64,000 nucleotides of DNA from NCBI GenBank assembly GCA_035638575.1, contig DASQZT010000005.1, positions 1-64,000 on the forward strand. Direction: 5' to 3'. The notes below the pieces were generated by a model. It did not search any database, was not told the origin of the DNA, and saw only the letters and a list, made by a program, of their open reading frames with translations. A program made the translations under genes and the position numbers. This stretch comes from DASQZT01 sp035638575 (GTDB lineage: Bacteria; Acidobacteriota; Terriglobia; Bryobacterales; Bryobacteraceae). Below are positions 19,670 through 31,594 of the stretch, one piece after another. The number at the start of each line of letters is the position of its first letter. Position 1 is the first letter of the stretch.

Positions 19670-22147
<2,478 letters not shown>

Positions 22148-22151
22148 GCTT

Positions 22152-24806
22152 TCACTGCGGCAGGGCGACCGCGATGGTGACCCCCCTCGGCAGGTAGACG
22201 CCATCCACCACGATCAGTATCGGCATGCCCGATAGCGGCCAGGAAGACGCATAGCCCGTCAGGGCCGTGGGAAGGCGCAGGTTGATCTGCGTGACGCTGG
22301 AAAGCGAACCGGGCGATGGACCGGCATACAGGACCGTGGCCGGAGACGGTCCTGCCAGCCAGACCGCGACGTTTGCGACAGGTCTTGCGTCAGTCGATAC
22401 GGAGACCGCCCCTTCCACGCTAGCCGGCGAGGTGGCGCCGAGGCCATCCACAAAAATCGTCATGAGGGAGCCCAGCAGCGCGGGATTGGCAGGGTTGTTG
22501 AGCGTTCCGTCCTGGTTGAAGGCCAGCGCCTGCCCGGTGCCCGAGCCATCGGACGTGAAGATGTAGGGATCGGTCGCGGTTACGCCGGCGCTCAGCGGCG
22601 GCAGCGGGCTGCCTTGGTATTCCACCTGGACATTCATCGCCGTTCCCGGCGCGGCGCCGAACGGCACGATGGCGTTCACCTGCCCATCCTGCGCGTAGAG
22701 CACCGGTCCGGGAACACCGTTGAACAGCACGCGCGTGCCGGCCAGCGAGGTTGGGGCGCGCCCTTCGGCATCGACTTGGGATGAGACGCCGCTGGCGGGT
22801 CCGAGACCGGCCCCGATGACCGTGACGATCTCGCCGGGAGCCACCATCGCGCGGCCGCTCATGCTGGCGGAATCATACACGCAGGTCGTCCAGGCGCGCG
22901 GTCCCGACGTCAGGTCGATGCTCGCGATGCCCTGATAGGTGCTCACCACGAGCCGGCCCTGATTGTCGAAGCCGATGGGCGACCCGTTGGAATCCATCAC
23001 GCGCGCCAGCACTACCATCCCGCCGGGATCGATCTTTGCCAGGTACCCCGGACCGCAGCCAGTGGTGAGGTAACCGCCCGGAGTCTTTACCGTGGTGGAA
23101 TCGCTCCCGGCATCCACGTCCACGAGGACCAGGTTGTCGGAGGGGTCCACGGAGATCTGGGCCTCGATGAACGGGCTGTGGTAGACCTGCTTGCCGGCGG
23201 CATCGAGCTTGGCGAGGAAGTATGTGGCCCCAACAGTTCCCTGGACTCCCGTGCCCCCTATGCCGGAGACCCACGCGCTGCTCTGGGAATCGACGGCGAT
23301 CTCATAGCCTTGGAGCGAGGTGGCGCCGCGAAAGTATGTGGTGTACAAGACGGCCATGCCGGCGCCGTCCAGCTTGGCGGCGAAGGCGGTGGACGCATCG
23401 GAGGCTCCGGTGAAGTACAGGTTGCCGGCGCTATCCACGTCCGTCTTGACCGAATTGTAGGGTAAATAAGTAAGGTAGCGCAGCGCGCCGCTGTTCCGGT
23501 CGAACCGGGCGGCGAACCCGGCCTCGCATCCGTAGTGCGGGCACGCGGCGGGCGGCGAGGTGCGGTTCGTGACCGGCAGGCCGGAGGACGCGGAGCCGAC
23601 AACGTAGAAATCGGCGCCGGGGACAGCGTGCAGATCCCAGGCGAAATCGGCGGCGGGACCTCCCAGGTAGGTGGAATAGAGCAGGGCGCCGGTATTGCCG
23701 TCGAGCTTGGCGACGAAGATATCGCCGCTCACGACGTAGTTCTCCGGGTCGGGCGCGGGCGCTCCGGCGTAGGTTTTCTGGAACGCGGTTGGCGTCACCG
23801 GGAAATCGGGCGAGCTGGTTTCGCCGGTGAGGTAGACGTTCTCGGCGGGCGCCTGAAAGATGCTGCCGAACTGCTCTTGAACCGCCACGCGCTTGGCGTT
23901 CTGATCGCCGCTGCCGCGCAGATACGAGATATAGATCAACTGGCCGGCGGGCGAGTATTTGGCGACCGCCACATCGTTGCACGGGATCGCGTATCCGTTG
24001 GCTACGCGGCATGTCCCGCCGACAGGCGCGGTCTGCTGTGTCGCCACTTCCTGCAAATTCCCGATCTGATAGAAAGCTCCCGAGGGCGCTGCGGTAAGCT
24101 GCGTGCCGAACCCGTACTGCGGCGTGCCCGGGAAGGACATGTCAATGGTGACCGGCTGGGTCTTGTCGTACGGGTCCAGTACCACCGTGAAGTGGCTGGA
24201 ATCCAACACCGAATAGTGGGCCGCGATCGAGGCCTGCCCCTGATGGGCAACGGGCGCCGATTGCAGCAAACTGGCCCCCGGCGAGAGGCTGATCTGGAGG
24301 CTTCCTCCGAAATAGCGATCATTCAGGACGGTCAGCCCCTGCGCGCCCGTCACCGCGATGCGAACGGCGCCGGGATCCGCCCCGGGGGCGAGCGACAGGC
24401 GGTAGGTGAAGGACGGCGCGGGAAGAGGATTCCCGGTGACGATCAGGAAGGAAGCGTCGATTCCGGGATAGATGGCCGGAAGCAGCACGCTGGCATATTG
24501 ATTGAGATTCGTGAGCCACCGCTGCTGATCGGCGCCGCTAAACGTGTTCACATGCCCCGGCAGTGTGTCGCCGGGCGTCATTCGGGCGTTCGGATTGGCG
24601 CCGGCAAACTGGATGGAGACCTGGCTGGGCGCCAGCACCAGCGAGCTGGCGGTGAGGTAGGCGCCCGGCCGATAGCCGTAGAGGATGGCGGAAGAGTATT
24701 GACCTCTGTTTTCTTCGAAGCCGAGTGGCGGCGTGGCGGGGATGGTGACGGCGGCGAGGCCTTCCAGCACAAGCGCCAACAGCAGGAGTCCGCGGAGATG
24801 GAGCAT
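22152..24806 (-). CDS. large exported beta-propeller (SBBP-type) protein with Solibacter C-terminal domain
   Basis: About 884 residues. Start is ATG 24806 (MLHLRGLLLL) or GTG 24815; both lead into a signal peptide ending near GLAAV. Residues 25-230 form an N-terminal domain beginning PPLGFEENRGQY. Residues about 260-640 carry repeated propeller blades of the SBBP kind (VAKLDGNTGALLYSTYLGG, then FAARFDRNSGALRYLTYL and others). The last 230 residues match the domain found repeatedly at the C-terminus of Solibacter secreted proteins (APGEIVTVIGAGLGP, DGQVNAIVPFG, and a final INLRLP). Function is unknown; a surface or extracellular adhesive role is inference. It converges on clpC. Confidence 0.8.
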   Translation of the reverse strand: MLHLRGLLLLALVLEGLAAVTIPATPPLGFEENRGQYSSAILYGYRPGAYLTASSLVLAPSQVSIQFAGANPNARMTPGDTLPGHVNTFSGADQQRWLTNLNQYASVLLPAIYPGIDASFLIVTGNPLPAPSFTYRLSLAPGADPGAVRIAVTGAQGLTVLNDRYFGGSLQISLSPGASLLQSAPVAHQGQASIAAHYSVLDSSHFTVVLDPYDKTQPVTIDMSFPGTPQYGFGTQLTAAPSGAFYQIGNLQEVATQQTAPVGGTCRVANGYAIPCNDVAVAKYSPAGQLIYISYLRGSGDQNAKRVAVQEQFGSIFQAPAENVYLTGETSSPDFPVTPTAFQKTYAGAPAPDPENYVVSGDIFVAKLDGNTGALLYSTYLGGPAADFAWDLHAVPGADFYVVGSASSGLPVTNRTSPPAACPHYGCEAGFAARFDRNSGALRYLTYLPYNSVKTDVDSAGNLYFTGASDASTAFAAKLDGAGMAVLYTTYFRGATSLQGYEIAVDSQSSAWVSGIGGTGVQGTVGATYFLAKLDAAGKQVYHSPFIEAQISVDPSDNLVLVDVDAGSDSTTVKTPGGYLTTGCGPGYLAKIDPGGMVVLARVMDSNGSPIGFDNQGRLVVSTYQGIASIDLTSGPRAWTTCVYDSASMSGRAMVAPGEIVTVIGAGLGPASGVSSQVDAEGRAPTSLAGTRVLFNGVPGPVLYAQDGQVNAIVPFGAAPGTAMNVQVEYQGSPLPPLSAGVTATDPYIFTSDGSGTGQALAFNQDGTLNNPANPALLGSLMTIFVDGLGATSPASVEGAVSVSTDARPVANVAVWLAGPSPATVLYAGPSPGSLSSVTQINLRLPTALTGYASSWPLSGMPILIVVDGVYLPRGVTIAVALPQ

Positions 24807-24897
24807 CGGATGCACAAGGGCATTCGGGTTGCCAAACCGGGATCGTTGGAATTTCGCGTCTTGAACTGTAATCGGATAGGATAAGCTGGAGGCAGCC

Positions 24898-25218
24898 GTG
24901 AATATCAGCGGAGAATTCGTCGAACGCCGGGATGGTAGCTTCTATCTGAAAGGAAGTCGTGTGCCGCTTGGCCATCTCGTGCGGGAGTACCAGCGCGGAG
25001 AATCCCCGGAAGCCATCCGATCGCATTACCCGATGCTAAGCCTTGAGCAGGTTTATGGCGCGATCACCTTCTATTTAGGTCACAAGAGCGAGGCGGAAAA
25101 CGACATAGTGGAGCGCGAGCGCGAGGAGGATGCATACAGCGCGTCGCATCCGACGCCTCCCGATCTCAAAGAGAAGTTCGACCGCATGCGTCAGCAACGG
25201 ATGGCGCGACGAAGCTGA
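24898..25218 (+). CDS. DUF433 family antitoxin-like protein
   Basis: A 106-residue protein with a GTG start preceded by a GGAGG ribosome site. The N-terminal 60 residues are the small winged-helix DUF433 domain (GSFYLKGSRVPLGHLVREYQRG, then SPEAIRSHYPMLSLEQVYGAITFYL), which in known pairs acts as DNA-binding antitoxin to a PIN-like toxin. The remaining residues are charged and basic. The next gene starts 3 bases after its stop and encodes a DUF5615 PIN-like protein, so this is the antitoxin of a two-gene toxin-antitoxin module. Confidence 0.82.
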   Translation: MNISGEFVERRDGSFYLKGSRVPLGHLVREYQRGESPEAIRSHYPMLSLEQVYGAITFYLGHKSEAENDIVEREREEDAYSASHPTPPDLKEKFDRMRQQRMARRS

Positions 25219-25221
25219 CGC

Positions 25222-25575
25222 ATGATCCGCTTCCTCGCGGATGCCGACCTCAACCATGCCATCGTTAGCGCTTGTTTACGCCGCGAGCCCGGGATGGACT
25301 TTCGCTCTGCAAACGAGGCAAACCTGCAAGGACTTCCTGATCCCGATGTGCTAGCCCTCGCCGCGGAGCAGCATCGAATTCTTGTCACTTCCGACCTCAA
25401 GACCATGCCTCGGCATTTTGGTGAGTTCCTTCAGGCTCGGGGTTACTGTGCAGGTGTGTTTCTGGTGAAGCAGCGCGCACCGCTGGCGGATGTGATCGAG
25501 GCACTCCTGCTGGTTTGGGCGGCTTCGGATGCGGGCGAGTGGCAGGACCGGATCGTGGAGATACCGGAGTCGTAA
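25222..25575 (+). CDS. DUF5615 PIN-like toxin
   Basis: A 117-residue protein starting MIRFLADADLNHAIV, where the Asp residues open a PIN-type nuclease fold. The middle holds DPDVLALAAEQHRILVTSDLKTM, with the second acidic motif (TSD). DUF5615 proteins are predicted ribonuclease toxins. It directly follows the DUF433 gene by 3 bases. The acidic residues at positions 7, 9 and the later SD are intact, so the toxin is probably active if expressed. Confidence 0.82.
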   Translation: MIRFLADADLNHAIVSACLRREPGMDFRSANEANLQGLPDPDVLALAAEQHRILVTSDLKTMPRHFGEFLQARGYCAGVFLVKQRAPLADVIEALLLVWAASDAGEWQDRIVEIPES

Positions 25576-25629
25576 CGTGCGCCGGGGTTCGCGGCGTATC
25601 TCGCCCATGTGGACGCCGCGGCGGAATAG

Positions 25630-26652
25630 CTATCGCGCCGCCGGCAGCATCACTTTCTCGCCGCTGCGGCAGGAGCGGTAGATGGCGTCCACCAGTTCCA
25701 GCGCCTGGTAGCCTTCCTCGCCCGAGACCAGCGGCTTGCGCCCGTTGGCGATGGCCTCGCCGAAATCGCGGAACTGGCGCTCGAAGGGCTCGAGCGAGAT
25801 GGCCATGGGGTCCGACGCTCCCGAAGCCACTTCCTTAGCCACTGGCGCCGGTTCGCCAGAATCGTTCTCCACGTCCCAGGTCGTGAGCTTGTCGCCGGAG
25901 ATGATCGCCGTACCCTTGGTGCCGTGGAATTCGGTCCGCTCAGTGTATCCCGGCCAGAACGCCGTGGATGCCTGCACCACCCCGGTCGCGCCGCTGGCAT
26001 ACCGCATCACCGCGTTGACCACGTCTTCGGATTCGATCTTGTGCAGCGCGCCAAGCTGCCAGGCGCCGAACACCTCCGTCACCGGACCTGCCAGCCAGCG
26101 CAGGATGTCGATCTGGTGGATCGCCTGGTTGATCAGCGCGCCGCCGCCCTCGGTCTTCCAGCTTCCCTTGATGGGGCGCGAATAGTAGGCCGGCGAACGG
26201 TACCACTTCACGTAACAATCGCACTCGAGCAGCTTGCCCAGGCGTCCCGCGGCGAAGGCTTTGGAAAGGAACAGGCTGGCGTCGTCGAAGCGGTGCTGGC
26301 TCACCACCCCGAGCAGAATCCCCGCCCGCCGCGCGGTGTCGATCATCCGCCGCGCGGTTTCGAGGTTGGTCGAGATGGGCTTCTGCACCTGCACATGCTT
26401 CCCCGCCCCGGCGCAGATTTCGATGGGCTCCATGCGGAAATCCGGGAACGTGCACACGTCCACGTAGTCCACCGCCGGGTGGCGGCACACCTCCGCGTAC
26501 GTCGGGACGAACTCCGCCCCGTACTCGTCGGCGAACTTCCGCCCGGCGTCTGGGAAGATGTCCGTGCAGACAGTCACCCGGTAGCCGATGTTCCGATAGG
26601 CCTGCGCGTGCTTGTGGGAGATCGCGCCCGTCCCGATCATTCCGACTCTCAT
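25630..26652 (-). CDS. Gfo/Idh/MocA family oxidoreductase (QKP variant)
   Basis: A 340-residue NAD(P)-dependent sugar oxidoreductase, starting at ATG 26652 (MRVGMIGTGAISHKH); the open frame extends further upstream but is antisense to the next gene. The Rossmann motif is GTGAISHKH, residues 7-15. The usual catalytic EKP is QKP here (residues 90-92, HVQVQKPIS), a known variant that keeps the catalytic lysine. The C-terminal half has GGGALINQAIHQIDILRW. It shares only family-level resemblance with the enzyme at 3599-4693. It is divergent from a SurA-like lipoprotein gene. Confidence 0.84.
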   Translation of the reverse strand: MRVGMIGTGAISHKHAQAYRNIGYRVTVCTDIFPDAGRKFADEYGAEFVPTYAEVCRHPAVDYVDVCTFPDFRMEPIEICAGAGKHVQVQKPISTNLETARRMIDTARRAGILLGVVSQHRFDDASLFLSKAFAAGRLGKLLECDCYVKWYRSPAYYSRPIKGSWKTEGGGALINQAIHQIDILRWLAGPVTEVFGAWQLGALHKIESEDVVNAVMRYASGATGVVQASTAFWPGYTERTEFHGTKGTAIISGDKLTTWDVENDSGEPAPVAKEVASGASDPMAISLEPFERQFRDFGEAIANGRKPLVSGEEGYQALELVDAIYRSCRSGEKVMLPAAR

Positions 26653-26709
26653 GAGAAATCTTATTCTACCGGTTCGGCGGGCGCTCCAGGGGTACAATGA
26701 GGGTTCGGC

Positions 26710-27735
26710 ATGAAGTATCGATCCGTACCGTTCGCGGCGGTGTTGGCCGCCCTCGCACTTGCGTCGTGCAGCCACGCGCCTCCCGCCAACGTTGCCGCGC
26801 AGGTGAACGGCAACGCCATCACTTACACCGAGTTGGACAAGGCCTACCAGACGCAGCCCCAGCCAACCGAGGGCGCCAACGAAGACCAGGTCCTGACCAC
26901 CAAGCTGGAACTCCTCAACAGCCTGATCACCAGCGAAATCATGCTCCAGCGCGCGTATAAGCTTGGCTTGTCGGCGGTGGACGCCGACGTGGAAACCGAG
27001 TTCAACAAAATGAAGGCGCCGTATACCAAGGAGGAGTTCGAGCGGCGGCTCACCGAACGCCACATGACCGTGGACGACCTCAAGGCGCAGCTTCGCCGCG
27101 ACCTGACCCTCAACAAACTGATCAACAAGGAAATCACTTCGCACATCAGCATCACCGACGCCGAGGTAGCGGGCTTCTACAACGCCAACAAGGCCGCCTA
27201 CAACCACACCGAGCCGCTCATCCACATGGCGCAAATCCTGGTGACGCCGTTCCCCGATCCCAACGTGCGCAATCTGAAGAGCAGCAAGGCGCAGAACGAC
27301 AAAGAGGCCCGGCAGAAAGTGGAAGACATCGCGGCGCGCCTGGCGCACGGCGAAGACTTCACCATCGTGGCGCAGAGCTACTCGGAAGACCCCAACACCG
27401 CGCCCAACGGCGGCGACATGGGATTTATCCCCGAATCCAACCTCGACAAGGCCAGTCCGGAGCTCAAGCGGCTGATCCTGTCGCTCCCGCCCGGAGTTGC
27501 TTCCAAGCCGGTGCCGACCCAGGAGGGTTACCACATCTTCAAAGTGATTTCACGGGAACCCGCGGGCCAGCGCGATTTGAACGATCCGCGCGTGCAGCAG
27601 GAGATTCACGAGACGCTGCTGAACCGCAAGGACCAACTGCTCAAGGCCGCCTACTACGAAGTGCAGCGCAACAACTCCAAGATCGTGAACTACCTGGCGC
27701 AGAGTGTGGTCGATAACGCGGGGAAAACCAAGTAA
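26710..27735 (+). CDS. SurA/PrsA-like peptidyl-prolyl isomerase lipoprotein
   Basis: A 341-residue exported chaperone. Residues 1-20 are a lipoprotein signal peptide with lipobox LASC, Cys20 being the lipidated residue. Residues 25-150 match the SurA N-terminal helical chaperone domain (VNGNAITYTELDKAYQ, LLNSLITSEIMLQRA). A parvulin domain covers about 185-290, with HMAQILV, AHGEDFTIVAQSYSEDP, NGGDMGFIPESN and EGYHIFKV. It is predicted to fold outer-membrane or exported proteins. A second, non-lipidated parvulin is encoded at 33153-34127. Confidence 0.86.
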   Translation: MKYRSVPFAAVLAALALASCSHAPPANVAAQVNGNAITYTELDKAYQTQPQPTEGANEDQVLTTKLELLNSLITSEIMLQRAYKLGLSAVDADVETEFNKMKAPYTKEEFERRLTERHMTVDDLKAQLRRDLTLNKLINKEITSHISITDAEVAGFYNANKAAYNHTEPLIHMAQILVTPFPDPNVRNLKSSKAQNDKEARQKVEDIAARLAHGEDFTIVAQSYSEDPNTAPNGGDMGFIPESNLDKASPELKRLILSLPPGVASKPVPTQEGYHIFKVISREPAGQRDLNDPRVQQEIHETLLNRKDQLLKAAYYEVQRNNSKIVNYLAQSVVDNAGKTK

Positions 27736-27914
27736 CCTCGCCGCCCCTCCACATCCCCGTTTCACCTCCGGACTCCGGATGGCGCCGGATCAGACGAGAG
27801 CGCATCCCGCCGATAACATGTTGTGTGAGCCGGCAGAAGCCGGTTTTAGCATCGAGCAGCGCGTGCCGGGCCGGGCCTGCAAGAACGCTGATAGGGAACG
27901 GAAAAGGAATCACC

Positions 27915-29580
27915 GTGAACGGGTTTGCTAATGTCAACATCGGAAAGAAGATGGCGGTCTTCGTGGGAGGGGCGGTCCTCCTGCTCGCCTGTATGGCCGC
28001 GGTGGTGTGGTGAGGGCTCGATGCGATCAATGCGGCTAACGAGGACTGCAACAGCAGAGTCGCAAGATTGCGCTCGCGGAGAGGGTTTCGGGAGACGTTG
28101 ACGGAGTCGTTGTACGCATTGCCGGCGCGGTGATCGTCAAACAAGCCAGTGCCCAAGATCAGTCTCGGATACAGGCGCTCCGCAAGGATTAACTGAGCAC
28201 CGTCGAAGAGCTTCGGGCCCTCACCCAGACGGAAGAAGACAAGCGCCAGCTGGGGGACCTGGAACAGGCGATTACTCCCGCCCGGGAGGCGGACAGCCGG
28301 GTGCTGGAACTGGCTCAGGAGGGCAAACGCAGCGAGGCGGGCGCCGCCTTTCAGGTGGCCTTGCCCTTGATCGGCGCCATGGAAACCGCCGCCCGCGACT
28401 ACAGCGCATTCCGCGCGAAGCGGTTGGATGAAGCCAACCAGAAGCTCCATGCATCCATTTCGAGGATCTGGCTCGTCATGATCCTGTTTGGAGTGGTCGC
28501 GGTGGTGACCGCGGGTATCTTTGGCACGCTGCTCAGCCGCAGCATCGCCAAGCCACTCGAAGCCGCGGTTGGCCACCTCGACGAGGTTGCCCGCGGGGAT
28601 ATCTCGCGCGATCTTCCGAACGAATACCTGGCGCGCAAGGACGAGATCGGGCTGGTATCCAGAGCCCTGCAAACCATGTCCGCCAGCTTGCGGGACATGA
28701 TGCGCCAGATGGGCGAGGGACTTCACCTGCTGTCCTCCTCTTCCGCGGAGCTTTCCGCAAGTTCAGGGCAGATGTCGTCCGGATCGAGGCACGCCTCGGA
28801 AAAGGTTCACTCCGTGGCCGCGGCGGCCGAACAGATGAGCGCAATATCGCTTCGGTGGCCGCGGGAATGGAGCAGACCAGCTCTAACCTCACCAACGTCG
28901 CCTCGTCCACCGAGCAGATGACCGCGACCATCGGCGAGATTGCCGGCAACTCCGAAAAGGCGCGGCGCATCAGCGACGAGGCGACGCGTCAGGCAGCCTC
29001 GATCAACGAACAGATGAAGCAGCTTGGCGAGGCTGCCCGTGAGATCGGAAAAGTGACCGAAACGATCACCGAGATCTCTTCACAGACCAACCTGCTGGCG
29101 CTCAACGCCACCATCGAGGCTGCCCGCGCGGGCACCGCCGGCAAGGGGTTTGCCGTAGTCGCGGGCGAGATCAAGGACCTGGCCCAGCAGGCCGCTACCG
29201 CCACCGAGGATATCCGGGCCAGAATCGATAGCGTGCAGACTTCCACCGCTGGCGGTATCGCGGGAATCGAGAAGATCTCGCAGGTCATCCATGAGGTGGG
29301 GGACATCGTCTCCTCCATTGCCGCGGCCATCGAGGAACAGGCCACCGTGACAAAGGACATCGCCCGCAATATCGCCGAGGCGTCGGCGGGTGTGGGCAAC
29401 GCCAACGAGCGTGTATCGCAGACCTCACAGGTGTCTCTGGAAGTCGCCCGGGACATTGTCGCTGTCGATCAGGCGGCCGGCGAGATCGCATCCGGCAGCG
29501 AGCAGGTGCGCGTCAGCGCCACGGAACTATCCAAAGTCGCCGAGCAGCTTCAGGCGACCATGTCCCGGTTTCACGTCTGA
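27915..29580 (+). pseudogene. methyl-accepting chemotaxis protein, decayed
   Basis: Reading frames from one MCP are broken at least four times. GTG 27915 begins an N-terminal membrane helix (KKMAVFVGGAVLLLACMAAVVW) that is stopped by an in-frame TGA at 28011. The sensory four-helix region continues in a new frame after a shift near 28064 (QSRKIALAERVSGDVDGVV), meets TAA at 28190, then runs through transmembrane helix 2, HAMP and the start of the signalling domain. A one-base loss near 28841 shifts into the frame that carries the conserved hairpin tip (EISSQTNLLALNATIEAARAG) and ends at 29580. All domains of a normal MCP (about 550 residues) are present but the protein cannot be made whole. 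Confidence 0.88.
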
Positions 29581-29589
29581 CTTGGAACT

Positions 29590-30138
29590 CTAGTTCGTCT
29601 TCCCGATCTCGTACACGTAGATGCGGTGTTCCATGGATCCGGTCTTGACCAGGAGCACTTCCACCGCTTTCCATCCGCGGATCGGGAACTCGTTGGATAC
29701 AACGCGCGCTCCGGGCTTGAGGTACTTCTCCAGGTTGGGCTTCAGGCGCTCGTTCGAACTGGTCAGGAGGTACATCGTCACCACGCTCGCCCCGCTCAGG
29801 TCCACGTGTAAGGCGTTGCCCTGCACCATGCTGACACGGTCATCCAGCCGCAGTTCCTTGATGCGTTCCTGAGCCTTTTTGACCAGGTCCGGCCGGATCT
29901 CCACGCCCACGGCCTTGGCGCCGAATTTCTGCGCGGCCGTGATCACGATCCGGCCATCTCCGCTGCCCAGATCGTACACCACGTCCCCAGGCTGGACGTG
30001 TCCCGCCTCGAGCATCCTCTCGACGATGATCTGGGGAGTCGGAATGTACGGCGCCAGGTTCTCGGCGGCGCCGAAACTTTGAGCGACAGCGGGAAATGCA
30101 GCTGAGGCGAAGAGCAGTGCGATAGGGAATGCCCGCAT
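29590..30138 (-). CDS. exported SAM-dependent methyltransferase-fold protein
   Basis: A 182-residue class I methyltransferase fold with the SAM-binding motif YDLGSGDGRIVI near residues 55-66 and GVEIRPDLV as motif post-I. Unusually, it begins with a clear signal peptide (MRAFPIALLFASAAFPAVAQ). Similar exported proteins with a DOT1-like methyltransferase core occur in Bacteria, but their substrate and the source of SAM outside the cytoplasm are not known to me. It starts 4 bases after the stop of the upstream exported unknown and probably shares its promoter. Confidence 0.75.
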   Translation of the reverse strand: MRAFPIALLFASAAFPAVAQSFGAAENLAPYIPTPQIIVERMLEAGHVQPGDVVYDLGSGDGRIVITAAQKFGAKAVGVEIRPDLVKKAQERIKELRLDDRVSMVQGNALHVDLSGASVVTMYLLTSSNERLKPNLEKYLKPGARVVSNEFPIRGWKAVEVLLVKTGSMEHRIYVYEIGKTN

Positions 30139-30142
30139 GTAT

Positions 30143-31417
30143 TTACTGCGAAGACGCGTTTGCGCTCGCCGTCCTCCCGAACTTTGATTTTACTATACGG
30201 CCCATGATCTCGGTCCAGGAGAAGAACACGTCGCGCGGGCGGGATATCGTATACTCCAAGCCCTTGAGGTACCGGACGGCGTTGCCGATGGCATCGCGCC
30301 ACGGATTGGTCTGCGGGTTAAGGGTGTAATTCATGTAGAAGACGGGGGTTTTCACGTCCGCAAGCTGCTTCAGGGTGTCCGGGGGAAGACCATCGTCCAG
30401 CATCACTTTCGGGCCCGCGAAAATTACCGCGTCGGCCGGTTGCTTGTCCTCCCTGAGTTCCTTGGTGATCAGGTTGGACAGAAACTCCGTATCGCCGTGC
30501 TTCTGGCTCAGCCGCTTCAGGTCCACCGTGCCCAGGTTCAGCGAGCTGAGCGCCTTGCCCAAGGCGGGAAAGTCGATCTGCGAAGCGTTCTCCTGCCGGT
30601 AAAGCACTCGTTGCTCCTGCATATTGAAGGCGACTATGGAGAATCTCCCGATCCGCGGCTCGCGCGCAATGTTGCGTAGGATCGAAATCAAGGCGTTGGT
30701 ATCGAGCGGCTGGAGGGTGGCGGAACTCGAATCCTGCGGCGCGAAATTGACCACCACCTTCACGTGGGCCGTGTCATGCTGCTCCCGCTCCACCGGCGCC
30801 TCCTGCTTGAACGGTTCGCTGTCCGCCGGCTGGATGATGCTGGGCGCGATATCCAGGGCCATCTGCCTGTCGCGGGGCGGCAGCGCCGCGTCGACATCCC
30901 AGGAAAACGAGCAGACTCGCTCGGCCCGATCGCGCATGAGCCAGTCCACGTGGTACTTGCCTTCCCCCACCTCGATGGTGCCTGGCAGGTACGCCGAGCC
31001 GCCGGCGTCGTCGTCGAGCTGGGGAACCGAAATGCGCTGCGAGAAGTAGACCGGTTCGTCGCGGTGGTTTTCCGCAGTGATCCTGAACACCATGGTGAGC
31101 TGGTTGTCCGATCCCGCCAGGTCTTTCAGCGGCAGCGTGACTTCATAACCCGTATGAAACTTGAGATCAAACCCCAGGGTCGCCTTGCTGGGAGTCACCG
31201 TGCACGGAAGGTCCTTGCGGGCCTCTTGAGCCTCCAGAATCGCGGCGTCCGAGGTGAAGAGCCGCACCATGCCCCCGGGCGCGGAAGCGGTCATGAGTTG
31301 TTGGGCGGAAAGAGCGCCCGAGACTGCCACAAGCAAACCAGCGGAGTACGGCATTTTGCCGAGGAAACCGAATCGCCGCCCGACCATCGCTATTGAGCTC
31401 AGCACCTGTGGTACCAA
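30143..31417 (-). CDS. exported protein of unknown function (VWA-like C-terminal region)
   Basis: About 424 residues from TTG 31417, or 414 from ATG 31387; both precede a hydrophobic signal segment ending ALSAQQ. The middle is beta-rich (LGFDLKFHTGYEVTLPL, VYFSQRISVPQL) and the second half, starting KVVVNFAP, alternates strands and helices with ISILRNIAREPRIGRFSIVAFN and PVFYMNYTLNP, reminiscent of a von Willebrand A-like fold without its metal motif. I do not recognise a named family. A promoter lies just upstream, and the methyltransferase gene follows after 4 bases. Confidence 0.6.
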   Translation of the reverse strand: MVPQVLSSIAMVGRRFGFLGKMPYSAGLLVAVSGALSAQQLMTASAPGGMVRLFTSDAAILEAQEARKDLPCTVTPSKATLGFDLKFHTGYEVTLPLKDLAGSDNQLTMVFRITAENHRDEPVYFSQRISVPQLDDDAGGSAYLPGTIEVGEGKYHVDWLMRDRAERVCSFSWDVDAALPPRDRQMALDIAPSIIQPADSEPFKQEAPVEREQHDTAHVKVVVNFAPQDSSSATLQPLDTNALISILRNIAREPRIGRFSIVAFNMQEQRVLYRQENASQIDFPALGKALSSLNLGTVDLKRLSQKHGDTEFLSNLITKELREDKQPADAVIFAGPKVMLDDGLPPDTLKQLADVKTPVFYMNYTLNPQTNPWRDAIGNAVRYLKGLEYTISRPRDVFFSWTEIMGRIVKSKFGRTASANASSQ

Positions 31418-31450
31418 CTTCCCCGCCTAAAGGAATCGGCTGTTCTACGT

Positions 31451-31478
31451 ATTATGCGCCAAATTTCGAATGGTGCAA
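31451..31478 (-). promoter_or_regulatory. sigma-70-like promoter for the exported unknown and methyltransferase
   Basis: On the minus strand TTGCAC (31473-31478) and CATAAT (31451-31456) are separated by 16 bases, a good match to -35 and -10 elements. It would give a transcript start near 31444 and a leader of about 27 bases before TTG 31417, which has a GGGGA ribosome site just upstream. Confidence 0.5.
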
Positions 31479-31594
31479 AGGCAAAAATCACCCAACCTTG
31501 TGCAGTATTGGCATACTGACACGCGGAGTGCGGAAAAAGGGTAAGTCCGGCACGGAACCACACTCGAAGAGCAGCGCGCCGGCGGGGGATGCCG

